In this document: in pieces, positions 25,579-32,811 of the stretch
How positions within the stretch are numbered: position 1 is the first letter of the stretch
How the letters are laid out: every line of letters starts with the position of its first letter
DNA from: Pedobacter sp. ASV28
GTDB lineage: Bacteria; Bacteroidota; Bacteroidia; Sphingobacteriales; Sphingobacteriaceae
DNA: 32,811 nucleotides
Direction: 5' to 3'
NCBI RefSeq assembly: GCF_016428855.1
Contig: NZ_JAELTN010000055.1
Span: forward strand, 1-32,811
Notes under the pieces: model-generated
The model's database searches: none
What the model was told of the DNA's origin: nothing
What the model saw: only the letters and a program-made list of their open reading frames with translations
Translations under genes and position numbers: made by a program

Positions 25579-25654
25579 CGTCATTGCAAGGTAGGAAGCA
25601 ATCTTACCATTAATAATCCTTCGCTTTAGGATTGCTTCCTACCTTGCAATGACG
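25579..25654. repeat. REP-like element C
   Basis: A perfect 25-bp inverted repeat has arms 25579-25603 and 25630-25654 with a 26-base loop, starting CGTCATTGCAAGGTAGGAAG. It belongs to the same family as elements A and B, but the second half differs in both arms in a compensating way. It fills most of the gap between argG and the upstream GNAT gene. Confidence 0.85.
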
Positions 25655-25667
25655 ACTTATTTAATTT

Positions 25668-26366
25668 CTATTTATTTAAAAATGCTAAAAACAACAATAG
25701 CGATTTCAAATCGTTACTGCCCTTATTTTTTTCGATTAAGCGTTGCTTTATACGCATAAAACGTTCGTAAAGTTTAGGCTTTTTCTGTAGTTCTTCGGCA
25801 AACTTTTTGGCTTCTTCGTGCTTTTTCTCTGCTGGGTCATACAACATGGCTGTACACATACAATTTTTACGCTCCTTCATTTTAAGAATATCGAAGTTCA
25901 CGCAGCTCTGGCAACCTTTCCAAAATTCTTCATCTTGGGTCAGCTCAGAGTAAGTAACAGGCTCGTAACCTAGATCAGAATTGATTTTCATCACGGCCAA
26001 ACCAGTGGTCAATCCAAAAATTTTAGCTTTAGGATACAGCTTTCTAGAAAGTGCAAAAATTTCTTCCTTAATTGCCTTGGCCAGACCGGCCTTTCTGAAT
26101 TTAGGGCTAACAATTAAGCCCGAGTTGGCTACAAACTGACCATGGCTCCAGGTTTCGATGTAACAAAATCCGGCCCACGTTCCATCCTTATGAAAAGCAA
26201 TGACAGCCTTTCCCTCCTGCATCTTGCCAGACACATATTCTGGCGAACGTTTAGCGATACCTGTTCCTCTAGCCTTTGCTGACTCGGCCATTTCTTCAAC
26301 TATTTCTTCAGCAAAAACACGATGTTCAGGAAGTGCAACCTGCACTATAAAATCGTTGCTATTCAT
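25668..26366 (-). CDS. GNAT acyltransferase, candidate N-acylglutamate synthase
   Basis: This 232-residue cytoplasmic protein has a GNAT fold in residues about 5-140, with the acyl-CoA loop motif VSPKFRKAGLAKAI at 86-99. The first arginine step (acylation of glutamate by acetyl- or succinyl-CoA) has no other candidate in this cluster: there is no argJ and no ArgA with an amino-acid-kinase domain. This gene heads the operon directly before argG. I therefore infer N-acylglutamate synthase, but sequence alone does not prove it. After the GNAT core come four cysteines (C152, C155, C169, C171) in CxxC and CxC pairs, a possible metal site, then a basic helical tail. The upstream region carries a leader ORF and hairpin. 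Confidence 0.75.
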   Translation of the reverse strand: MNSNDFIVQVALPEHRVFAEEIVEEMAESAKARGTGIAKRSPEYVSGKMQEGKAVIAFHKDGTWAGFCYIETWSHGQFVANSGLIVSPKFRKAGLAKAIKEEIFALSRKLYPKAKIFGLTTGLAVMKINSDLGYEPVTYSELTQDEEFWKGCQSCVNFDILKMKERKNCMCTAMLYDPAEKKHEEAKKFAEELQKKPKLYERFMRIKQRLIEKNKGSNDLKSLLLFLAFLNK

Positions 26367-26436
26367 TAATTCTTTAACGAAAAAATAAGGTTATTCTTGT
26401 TAATTGGGTTTTTAGTGAGGATCAATTCCTCATGGG

Positions 26437-26464
26437 TTTAAGTTCCCTAGGGGTATGACTTAAA
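26437..26464 (-). promoter_or_regulatory. Hairpin at the end of the arg leader ORF
   Basis: TTTAAGT (26437-26443) pairs with ACTTAAA (26458-26464), enclosing a CCCTAGGG palindrome. The stem covers the stop codon of the small ORF and lies about 70 bases before the GNAT start. A second small stem TGAGGA/TCCTCA follows nearer the GNAT gene, at about 26416-26431. No clean T tract follows either. Confidence 0.45.
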
Positions 26465-26594
26465 TCCGCGGCGTAAAGAGTTGCCGACTTGTAGTAATTT
26501 GGAATACGGGTCGCAAACGTTCAATAAAATAGCCGTTAGGGGCCATGCTCTTGGCCTCTAAAACAGATAACTTATGGATGATGTGTTTGCTCAT
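26460..26594 (-). CDS. Small ORF (44 aa), possible arg leader peptide
   Basis: An ATG at 26594 opens a 44-residue frame (MSKHIIHKLSVLEAKSMAPN, then GYFIERLRPVFQITTSRQLF, then TPRI) that ends at a TAA inside a hairpin. It has four arginines (R26, R28, R37, R43) in its second half. A promoter-like pair lies just upstream, and the arg operon follows on the same strand 93 bases later. It has no signal peptide and I do not recognise a family. It could be a translated leader that senses arginine, a conserved small protein, or chance. The codons are ordinary for this contig. Confidence 0.4.
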   Translation of the reverse strand: MSKHIIHKLSVLEAKSMAPNGYFIERLRPVFQITTSRQLFTPRI

Positions 26595-26855
26595 TTTTTA
26601 CAAAAACCAATTATATTGAATTGATTGTGCCGCAAAGGTTTAAATAAAATCTGAGTTGTGCAATAAATATCTTATTTTTTTACATTCTGTTTAATATTCC
26701 TTAACAATAACCTACCTAAAACCCATTTGATCTTTTAACAAAGTTTAACATGGAATTATTGCAGATAAAGCTAATATTTGTATATTAAATGATAAAGACG
26801 TCAAACTACAGCAAATGACTAATTATCAACCTTTAAACGATATATATAATCCAGA
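26595..26855. other. Divergent regulatory gap between the arg operon and the lipoprotein gene
   Basis: This AT-rich 261-base stretch carries no gene that I can support. It contains the arg-side promoter candidate (26608-26636) and, for the plus-strand lipoprotein gene, a TAATATTTG word at 26772-26780 that is one base off the -7 consensus, about 75 bases before the ATG. I see no recognisable ArgR-type box. Confidence 0.5.
26608..26636 (-). promoter_or_regulatory. Candidate arg operon promoter
   Basis: On the minus strand, TTTG (26636-26633), a 17-base spacer and TATAATTG (26615-26608) resemble the Bacteroidota promoter with one mismatch in the -7 box. Transcription would begin near 26602, leaving a leader of only about 8 bases before the small ORF. 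Confidence 0.5.
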
Positions 26856-27563
26856 ATGAAAAGAACATATACAAAAATTCACATCCAAAAAAAGATTTAT
26901 TTCATTTGTATAGTTGCTTTTATGGCCAGCTTATTTGCCTGTAAAAGTAGCAATACGGAAGTAGCCGTAGGCTCGTTGAGCGTTTATAATGTCTCACCAA
27001 CGCCAGCTACTTATGATATTTATGTAAGTGGTACGAAAATGAACAGTGTTGCCATTCCTTTTGGTGGGGGAGTAAAGTATATACAATACACCCCAGGAAC
27101 GTATGATGTAAAATTTACTTATTCGGGTTATACCGACAACCTATATACGAAAACGGGTATAGGCGTTAGCAATGGCAGCTACAACAGCCTGTACCTTATT
27201 GGAAAACCTGGAAATTTTGATGCGCTTTATCTTACGGATAACTTTTCGGGAACTGCAGCTGATAAAGCCTATGTACGTTTCATTAATCTCTCTCCCGATG
27301 CACCTGCCCTAGACTTGGCTGTAGAAAGCGGAAGTACACTTAGCAGCAACAAAGCCTATAAGGCCTATAGTGGTTTTATAGCTGTAGATCCAGGAAGTAA
27401 AGCTTTTGAAATTAAAGAAACCGCTTCAGGAACCGTTAAGGCCACTATAGCCGCAACCACATTGGCTGCAGCTAATTTTTACACCATCATATCAAGAGGA
27501 TTATATCAACCTTCTTCGCCTTCAGAACATCCTTTTAGTGGCCAAATTATTATCCAGCAGTAA
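26856..27563 (+). CDS. DUF4397 domain lipoprotein
   Basis: This 235-residue protein has a lipoprotein signal peptide: a basic N-terminus, a hydrophobic stretch, and a lipobox SLFAC ending at C29. The mature part holds a DUF4397-type repeat. GSLSVYNVSPTPATYDIYVS opens the first unit at about residue 38, and AYVRFINLSPDAPALDLAVE at about 138 opens a second unit of the same kind. DUF4397 proteins are extracytoplasmic proteins of unknown role, common in Bacteroidota. Lysine after the lipid cysteine and the absence of an Asp at +2 fit outer-membrane anchoring. The gene converges on the next one with an 8-base gap. Confidence 0.85.
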   Translation: MKRTYTKIHIQKKIYFICIVAFMASLFACKSSNTEVAVGSLSVYNVSPTPATYDIYVSGTKMNSVAIPFGGGVKYIQYTPGTYDVKFTYSGYTDNLYTKTGIGVSNGSYNSLYLIGKPGNFDALYLTDNFSGTAADKAYVRFINLSPDAPALDLAVESGSTLSSNKAYKAYSGFIAVDPGSKAFEIKETASGTVKATIAATTLAAANFYTIISRGLYQPSSPSEHPFSGQIIIQQ

Positions 27564-27571
27564 TTAATAAA

Positions 27572-28774
27572 TTATCTGCCAAACCTAAAAAAATAAGCCA
27601 AAGGGTCTACGCGCTGTAGAATCATATCTGTAATTAAACGAGCACCGATTACAGAAAAAGTAATACCATTACCTCCAAAGCCCAAACAGAAATAGCTGTT
27701 TGGGAATTTGAGGTGTGGTCCGATATAGGGCAAACCATCTTTTGTTTCGCCAAATGTGCCACACCAGGCAAAATCCGTTAAAAAGTTTATTTTTGGAAGG
27801 AACTTATTAAAAGTCTTTAATAGTTTTTCTTCTTTTTTTCCCAAGAGCATATCTCTTCTTGTTGCATTTTTAAAATTTTCATCCTCTCCCCCTACCAATA
27901 TTCTCCCGTCTGCGGTACTGCGCATGTAAAGATATGGGCTATCTGTATTCCAAAATAAAGTGTCATCAATTTTTGTAGGTAAAGTCTCCAATCGTTCGCT
28001 CACCATGGCATAAGTGCTTTTTAGTTTTACGATCTTTTCTGGAATCATTTGCTGGCTCTCGTATCCTGTGCAATACACAATTTTTTGGGCCTTAATCACT
28101 ACTTCTGTATTCGTTCTTACGATCAAAAAGTCTTTTTCATATTTCACATTGACGAGTTCTGTTTTGTCAAACACCCTTAAGCCCTTTTTGCAATGATGAT
28201 CCAACAGTTCATGTGTCAGTTTAAAAGCATCTATGCTAGCCCCATCTGTAGATAGAATTGCCCCATCTGCCAATAAGCCATAAGTAGCATAAATCTCTTT
28301 TTTATCCAACCATTTTACATCAAAACCATGTTGTTTTCTTTTCTCGTATTCCTTTATTAACCCCTTTACATCTTTTTTGTTGCCGGAAAAATACAGGGAA
28401 TCTTTCTTCCTGAAGCCTGCTTCAGATCCGATCTCTTCAACTAATTTCCCTATAGCTTCAATCGAATCACGGCATGCCCCGTAACTAGCTACAGCCCCTA
28501 CCTCACCTATCATGTGCTCCAATTCATATAAGGATATGTCTATTTCATACTGAAGCATAGAAGTAGTCGCGGAAGTACTGCCATTGGCCACTTCCCGCTT
28601 GTCAATGATTACGGTATCTAAACCCGCTTTTATACAGGCATCTGCCATTAAACTCCCCGTAATGCCCGCTCCAACAATAAGCACATTACATTCAATATCT
28701 TTTCTTAAAGAAGGATAGGAATTTAAAATCCCATTATCTACCAACCAAAATGGTTCATTTGACCTAACATCCAT
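27572..28774 (-). CDS. FAD-dependent oxidoreductase (DAO family)
   Basis: This 400-residue protein starts its FAD-binding Rossmann unit at about residue 30 (VLIVGAGITGSLMADACIKA), with the ribose-binding acid in DTVIIDKRE. The C-terminal block DGLPYIGPH and GFGGNGITFSVIGARLITDM closes the flavin site, as in D-amino-acid oxidase/glycine oxidase-like proteins. Longer relatives carry a C-terminal Rieske 2Fe-2S domain of about 100 residues. Here the protein ends soon after the FAD domain, so it is the short form. The substrate is an amine or amino acid by family, not further defined. It is divergent from the siderophore receptor gene. Confidence 0.85.
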   Translation of the reverse strand: MDVRSNEPFWLVDNGILNSYPSLRKDIECNVLIVGAGITGSLMADACIKAGLDTVIIDKREVANGSTSATTSMLQYEIDISLYELEHMIGEVGAVASYGACRDSIEAIGKLVEEIGSEAGFRKKDSLYFSGNKKDVKGLIKEYEKRKQHGFDVKWLDKKEIYATYGLLADGAILSTDGASIDAFKLTHELLDHHCKKGLRVFDKTELVNVKYEKDFLIVRTNTEVVIKAQKIVYCTGYESQQMIPEKIVKLKSTYAMVSERLETLPTKIDDTLFWNTDSPYLYMRSTADGRILVGGEDENFKNATRRDMLLGKKEEKLLKTFNKFLPKINFLTDFAWCGTFGETKDGLPYIGPHLKFPNSYFCLGFGGNGITFSVIGARLITDMILQRVDPLAYFFRFGR

Positions 28775-28867
28775 AAAATCGTTTCCTCTATAACAGCATT
28801 TCAGGTACTATGTTTTGATTCTCAAGGACCCATCAAGCCAAATTAGAAGGTGAACGATCAAAATTGT

Positions 28868-28898
28868 TTTGTAATTAAAAATCTACGCTTTATATTTG
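28868..28898 (+). promoter_or_regulatory. Promoter of the TonB receptor operon
   Basis: TTTG at 28868-28871, a 19-base spacer and TATATTTG at 28891-28898 match the Bacteroidota -33/-7 consensus exactly. Transcription would start near 28905, about 30 bases before the ATG. I see no clear Fur box over it. Confidence 0.8.
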
Positions 28899-28935
28899 AC
28901 ACAATTTATAATTAATCTAAATAAAAATTAATAAA

Positions 28936-31350
28936 ATGAAGATACGATTACTTTTTCAAATTACGCCAGTTCTACTTCTCTTCTCGTTTATGGCACTTGC
29001 CCAACAAAATGGGAGTATCAAGGGACAAATTACTACTGCCGACGGCAAGCCTGCGGCCTACGTAAACATAGGGTTAAAAAATAGGTCGCAAAGCACTTCC
29101 ACCAATGAAGGAGGTTTTTATACACTCTCCAAAATTAAGGCTGGCACTTATGTTTTACGCGTAAGCGCAGTGGGGATCAACACACAAGAAAAGGGCATTA
29201 CCATTTCGGCGGGACAGACTTTAGAGCTTAACTTTATACTTACAGAAAATAGCCAGGCCTTAAAGGAGGTCTCTATCCAGGCAAAGAAAAATACCCATAA
29301 AATAAGCACGCCCGACAACAGTTCTAGACTAAACGAACCTTTGTTGGAAGCTGCACAGAACATTCAGAGCGTAAGCAACCAGACCATCAAAGATCAGCAG
29401 ATCATTAGCATGAGCGATGGTTTGATCAGAAATGTAAGTGGGGCTGTACGGCTAGAGCATTGGGGCGACATGTATACCAACATCCAGATGCGGGGATCGC
29501 AAATACAGGCGATGCGCAATGGGTTTAATGTTGTATCCTCTTACTGGGGACCATTAACAGAAGATATGAGTTTCGTAGACCATATCGAATTTATAAAAGG
29601 TCCGGCTGGCTTTCTAATGGGCAGTGGCGATCCAAGTGGCATGTACAATGTCGTTACCAAAAAACCTACAGGCCTTGATAAAGGTGAAGTTTCCTTCTCT
29701 TTAGGAAGTTATGATTTTTATAGAACCACTATCGACCTGGACAGAAAAATTACCAATGATGGAAAGTTACTATTTAGACTTAATGCCGCAGCCCAACAGA
29801 AAGCATCGTTTAGACCTTATGAACACAACGATAGGTACAGCATTGCGCCGGTAATTAGCTATCAGTTTACCCCTCAAACCAAATTTACAGCAGAATATAC
29901 CTTACAAAGAGCACAAATGACTGAAGTTGGCTCTTATTATATTTTCTCGCCCCAAGGATATGCCAACCTTCCCAGGGAATTTACCTTTACTCAACCGGGG
30001 CTTGATCCAACCAATATTAACGACCACAGCGTTTTTTTAAACTTGGTTCACCAATTTAGCGATACCTGGAAAGTTACCGCACAAGCGGCCTACTTTAAAT
30101 ACCTGCAAACGGGAACCAGCACATGGCCTGCTTTTGTTTATCCAAACGGTAATGTAATTAGAAATGCAGGGATATGGGATGCGGAAAGTACCATGAAATT
30201 AGCCCAGGTCTTTTTAAATGGAGAAGCTAAAACAGGTGGATTAAGACATAGGATTTTAATAGGCCTAGATGGAGGTAAAAAAGATTACATGGCCGATTGG
30301 GGTCAGTCTCACAATCTGGACGATGTTAGTGCTCCTTTCAATGTATATTCTCCGAATTATGGTTTTCCTAGTAATGGCTATCCGAATTTTGATAGGATAA
30401 CCAGTTTAACAGAACGGGCTAAAACAGCAGGAGGTTTAATGGACCAGAAATACTTAAGTGTATATATGCAAGACGAACTGGGATTCTTCCAAAACAAACT
30501 TCGTTTAACCCTAGCCGCTCGCTATGCTTACCTAAGCCAGTCGGCCTGGGGCGGCAGTCCAGATAAGGCCAAACGTATTACACCTCGTTTAGGGCTGAGC
30601 TATTCCATCAACAACAGTACTGCAGCTTATGCGGTTTACGATCAAGCCTTTATTCCACAAAGCGGGCTGTTGAGGGACGGCAGTTCAATCAAACCAATTA
30701 CCGGATCAAATATGGAGGTGGGCCTTAAAAAAGACTGGGCAGATGGGAAATGGAACACTACCTTAGCCGCTTACCGAATTACCAAACAAAACGAGCTCAC
30801 TACAGATCCGGCAAACAAAGCCGGAGAGATGTTTAGCATTGTGGTAGGGGAAAAGCGAGCCGAGGGCATCGAGTTTGACCTAAAAGGAGAAATGGCAAAA
30901 GGCTTAGTCTTAATAGCCAATTATGCTTTCACTGATGGAAAAGTAACAAAGGCTATTGCCAACGGACCGATCAATGTTGGAGATGCTGTGCCTGGTTTTG
31001 CCAAACATACTTCTAATGCCTGGTTAAGTTATACTTTACAAAGCGGATGGTTAAAGGGCACAGGCTTAAACGCTGGTGTTACCCATTTGGCAGGTAGAGC
31101 CGTACAAAATTATAGCAGAACCAACCCTGAGCAAAACTTACCCAATTATCTTAAAGTAGATGCAGGTCTATCTTGGGAAAGGGGGCCAATAAAAATTACG
31201 GGAAATGTATTCAACGTATTGGATGAATATTTATATAATGGTGCTTATTATACCGGCTATTTCAATGCTCCAACCTACGATCAGGGTACTTATTCTTGGC
31301 AAGCAGAGGCACCACGTAATTATCGCTTCAGTATAGCTTATAAATTTTAA
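28936..31350 (+). CDS. TonB-dependent siderophore-type receptor
   Basis: This 804-residue outer-membrane protein has a signal peptide (cleavage near ALA-Q at residue 22) and a CarboxypepD_reg-like domain at about 28-110 (GSIKGQITTADGKPAAYVNI). A plug domain covers about 130-245, containing IQMRGSQIQAM and VDHIEFIKGPAGFLMGSGDP, and a 22-strand barrel runs to the C-terminus, ending in aromatic YKF as outer-membrane barrels do. The GMYNVVTKKPT segment is typical of ferric-siderophore receptors. It would import an iron chelate with TonB-ExbBD energy. It leads an operon with a collapsed paralogue and a DUF4198 gene. Confidence 0.93.
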   Translation: MKIRLLFQITPVLLLFSFMALAQQNGSIKGQITTADGKPAAYVNIGLKNRSQSTSTNEGGFYTLSKIKAGTYVLRVSAVGINTQEKGITISAGQTLELNFILTENSQALKEVSIQAKKNTHKISTPDNSSRLNEPLLEAAQNIQSVSNQTIKDQQIISMSDGLIRNVSGAVRLEHWGDMYTNIQMRGSQIQAMRNGFNVVSSYWGPLTEDMSFVDHIEFIKGPAGFLMGSGDPSGMYNVVTKKPTGLDKGEVSFSLGSYDFYRTTIDLDRKITNDGKLLFRLNAAAQQKASFRPYEHNDRYSIAPVISYQFTPQTKFTAEYTLQRAQMTEVGSYYIFSPQGYANLPREFTFTQPGLDPTNINDHSVFLNLVHQFSDTWKVTAQAAYFKYLQTGTSTWPAFVYPNGNVIRNAGIWDAESTMKLAQVFLNGEAKTGGLRHRILIGLDGGKKDYMADWGQSHNLDDVSAPFNVYSPNYGFPSNGYPNFDRITSLTERAKTAGGLMDQKYLSVYMQDELGFFQNKLRLTLAARYAYLSQSAWGGSPDKAKRITPRLGLSYSINNSTAAYAVYDQAFIPQSGLLRDGSSIKPITGSNMEVGLKKDWADGKWNTTLAAYRITKQNELTTDPANKAGEMFSIVVGEKRAEGIEFDLKGEMAKGLVLIANYAFTDGKVTKAIANGPINVGDAVPGFAKHTSNAWLSYTLQSGWLKGTGLNAGVTHLAGRAVQNYSRTNPEQNLPNYLKVDAGLSWERGPIKITGNVFNVLDEYLYNGAYYTGYFNAPTYDQGTYSWQAEAPRNYRFSIAYKF

Positions 31351-31358
31351 CATCAATA

Positions 31359-31919
31359 ATGAAATTTTTGAAAACCTATACGCAAGCCCTTGTACTCCTA
31401 CTGCTCTTGATAAGCACGGAAGCATTTGCGCAACAAAACGGAACCAATAATGGTAAAGTTACCACTGCGGATGGGCAGGGTGTTGTTGGTGTAACGGTAA
31501 GCCTAAAGCACGCAAAATATAGTGCGCTAACCAATACTAATGATGAATATACCATTTCAAAAGCAAGGGCGGCTTCTTACCAAGTGGTTAGTTCTTATAT
31601 TGAACTGGGGACACAAGAACAAGCCGCGATCGTAAAAACCTCAGAGGTTACCACAGTAAACTTTGTATTAAAAGAAAGTTCATCACAACTGAACGAAGTT
31701 ATTGTATCCTCCAGCAAGAACAATAGACCCACCAATACAGTGGCAAAAATGCCGCTTAAAAATCTGAGTGTTAGTCTATCTCACGAAACTAAATATTTCA
31801 GGGTGGCATATCATGCAAACAATATCACCAACCAGCAATACTTTATCGGCTACTGGTCGGTAAATCCGCAAAAACAAGAAATTTTATCACAAGCGTTGCT
31901 TTTAAACTTAAAAAAATGA
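31359..31919 (+). pseudogene. Collapsed TonB-dependent receptor (internal deletion)
   Basis: This 186-codon frame has a signal peptide (to about residue 25) and a CarboxypepD_reg-like domain (about 30-115) colinear with the upstream receptor. The beginning of a plug follows (NTVAKMPLKNL, about 124-135), and then the sequence jumps to text typical of the last barrel strands (FRVAYHANNITNQQYFIGYW). The other ~600 residues of plug and barrel are missing. The final residues in this frame (EILSQALLLNLKK) are not barrel-like, whereas another frame over the same bases gives TRNFITSVAFKLKK, a typical receptor C-terminus, so a small indel near 31868-31876 is likely. It starts 8 bases after the receptor and its TGA overlaps the next ATG, so it may still be translated. 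Confidence 0.75.
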
Positions 31920-32623
31920 AAAAGACACTAACTCTATTATTACTTTCCATAGCTCTTGTAGCCAATAGCTATGGCCATGCCTTATGGATTGAAACTTCAA
32001 CTAAGGGCCAAAAAGGGGTAAGCCAAAAAGTAAAGATTTTCTTTGGGGAATATGCCTCAAAAGAAACTGATTCTACGGCAAAATGGTTTAGTAACCTTAA
32101 AGATTTCAAGCTTTTACTTACTGGACCAAATGGTAACACACAAGAATTATCGCCAACGGCCAACGTCCTTTACTATGAAGCTACCTTTACACCAAAAGAA
32201 GAAGGACATTATACCCTTTCTATTGTGCACCATGTAAAGGACCTTTACGAAAATGCCAAGATTGACTATTATGCATTAGCTAATGTCTTTGTAGGTAAGG
32301 CGACGATAAACAATGCCTTACGAAACGATCTGGCATTGAGCATACAGCCTAGCAAACCAGTATTCGGCATTTCACAGGACAATCCCCATTTGGTGAAGCT
32401 AAACCATACACCTTTTAAAAATAAGAAAATTACCGTAGTTGGGCCAGATCAAAAAAGCGAAACACAAGAAACAAATGCCCGTGGCGTATTGAATTTTATT
32501 CCAAAGCAAAAAGGGATTTATTTTCTTGAAGCTTTTTATGAGGAAGAAAAAAAAGGCACCTATGAAGGAAAAAACTACGAAAAGGTATGGCATGTAGTTA
32601 CCTACACCAATGAGATTATTTAA
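31916..32623 (+). CDS. DUF4198 (NikM-like) periplasmic protein
   Basis: This 235-residue exported protein has a signal peptide (about 1-20), so the mature chain begins near HALWIET, the usual opening of DUF4198 proteins. The mature N-terminal histidine may take part in metal binding, by analogy to NikM-type proteins. Two Ig-like regions follow (about 21-125 and 135-230), with HVKDLYENAKIDYYA in between. The family is linked to uptake of nickel, cobalt or other metals and is often beside TonB receptors, as here. The start codon overlaps the stop of the collapsed receptor (ATGA), indicating translational coupling. The next 43 genomic bases hold no further gene before the adapter. Confidence 0.85.
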   Translation: MKKTLTLLLLSIALVANSYGHALWIETSTKGQKGVSQKVKIFFGEYASKETDSTAKWFSNLKDFKLLLTGPNGNTQELSPTANVLYYEATFTPKEEGHYTLSIVHHVKDLYENAKIDYYALANVFVGKATINNALRNDLALSIQPSKPVFGISQDNPHLVKLNHTPFKNKKITVVGPDQKSETQETNARGVLNFIPKQKGIYFLEAFYEEEKKGTYEGKNYEKVWHVVTYTNEII

Positions 32624-32666
32624 AATTCAGTATCTAAAAATAGTGAACCAACCACGGGTTAAGGGG

Positions 32667-32720
32667 CTGTCTCTTATACACATCTGACGCTGCCGACGAT
32701 CGAGCCATAGTGTAGTTCTC

Positions 32721-32722
<2 letters not shown>
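32667..32722 (-). other. Illumina Nextera i5 adapter (artefact)
   Basis: CTGTCTCTTATACACATCT at 32667-32685 is the Tn5 mosaic end, followed by the rest of the read-1 adapter to 32699. A 10-base index (32700-32709) and the start of the P5 primer (GTGTAGTTCTCGG, one mismatch) follow. This is not genomic. Confidence 0.98.

Positions 32723-32811
<89 letters not shown>

Noticed and set aside
19051..25654. CRISPR array, because similar repeats recur in the arg region
   Set aside because: The repeats are palindromic, kilobases apart, and separated by genes; there are no spacers of even length and no cas genes.

Overview
The window looks like one assembled contig from a Bacteroidota bacterium, most likely a Sphingobacteriaceae member close to Pedobacter. 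The evidence is the AT-rich DNA, promoters of the TTTG-N17-19-TAnnTTTG type, starts without Shine-Dalgarno sequences, a SusC-like CarboxypepD_reg domain on the TonB receptor, and a transcarbamylase of the N-acylornithine type found in this phylum. Both ends are sequencing artefacts: bases 1-55 are Illumina Nextera i7 adapter, and from 32667 onward there is Nextera i5 adapter followed by a poly-G run. Real genomic DNA is about 56-32666.

Left part (56-11528). A 5'-truncated NagB-like protein with a PIG-L (LmbE) domain is followed by a NagX-like membrane acyltransferase, which suggests amino-sugar metabolism. Next come an exported M16 zinc protease, a DUF1835 protein, an exported GHL10-type glycosidase, a membrane-anchored coiled-coil protein, a GT87-like membrane glycosyltransferase, and an exported Gfo/Idh/MocA oxidoreductase with a palindrome over its promoter.

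Middle part (11694-26594). This is an arginine biosynthesis cluster, nearly all on the minus strand. In transcription order it holds a small leader ORF, an ArgA-like GNAT, argG, a second GNAT, argC, a four-helix-bundle gene, argD, argF' (N-acylornithine carbamoyltransferase), argB, proC and an argE-type M20 deacylase. argH lies beyond an inserted SDR gene and a plus-strand S9 peptidase gene. Together these genes make arginine from glutamate through N-acylated intermediates, including N-acylcitrulline. Carbamoyl-phosphate synthase is not in the window. Gaps in the cluster carry repeats: three REP-like inverted repeats, short AT-rich motif repeats, and a 30-bp inverted repeat that encloses the four-helix-bundle gene.

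Right part (26856-32623). A DUF4397 lipoprotein is followed by a convergent DAO-type FAD oxidoreductase. Then comes an iron/metal uptake operon with a textbook Bacteroidota promoter: a TonB-dependent siderophore-type receptor, a collapsed second receptor (internal deletion plus apparent frameshift), and a DUF4198 (NikM-like) periplasmic protein.

The points most worth a second look are the inverted-repeat-flanked four-helix-bundle cassette between argC and argD, the possible leader peptide and hairpin ahead of the arg genes, the unusual Val90 at the substrate-selecting position of ArgF', and the collapsed receptor. I found no CRISPR array, no tRNA or rRNA gene, and no transposase.
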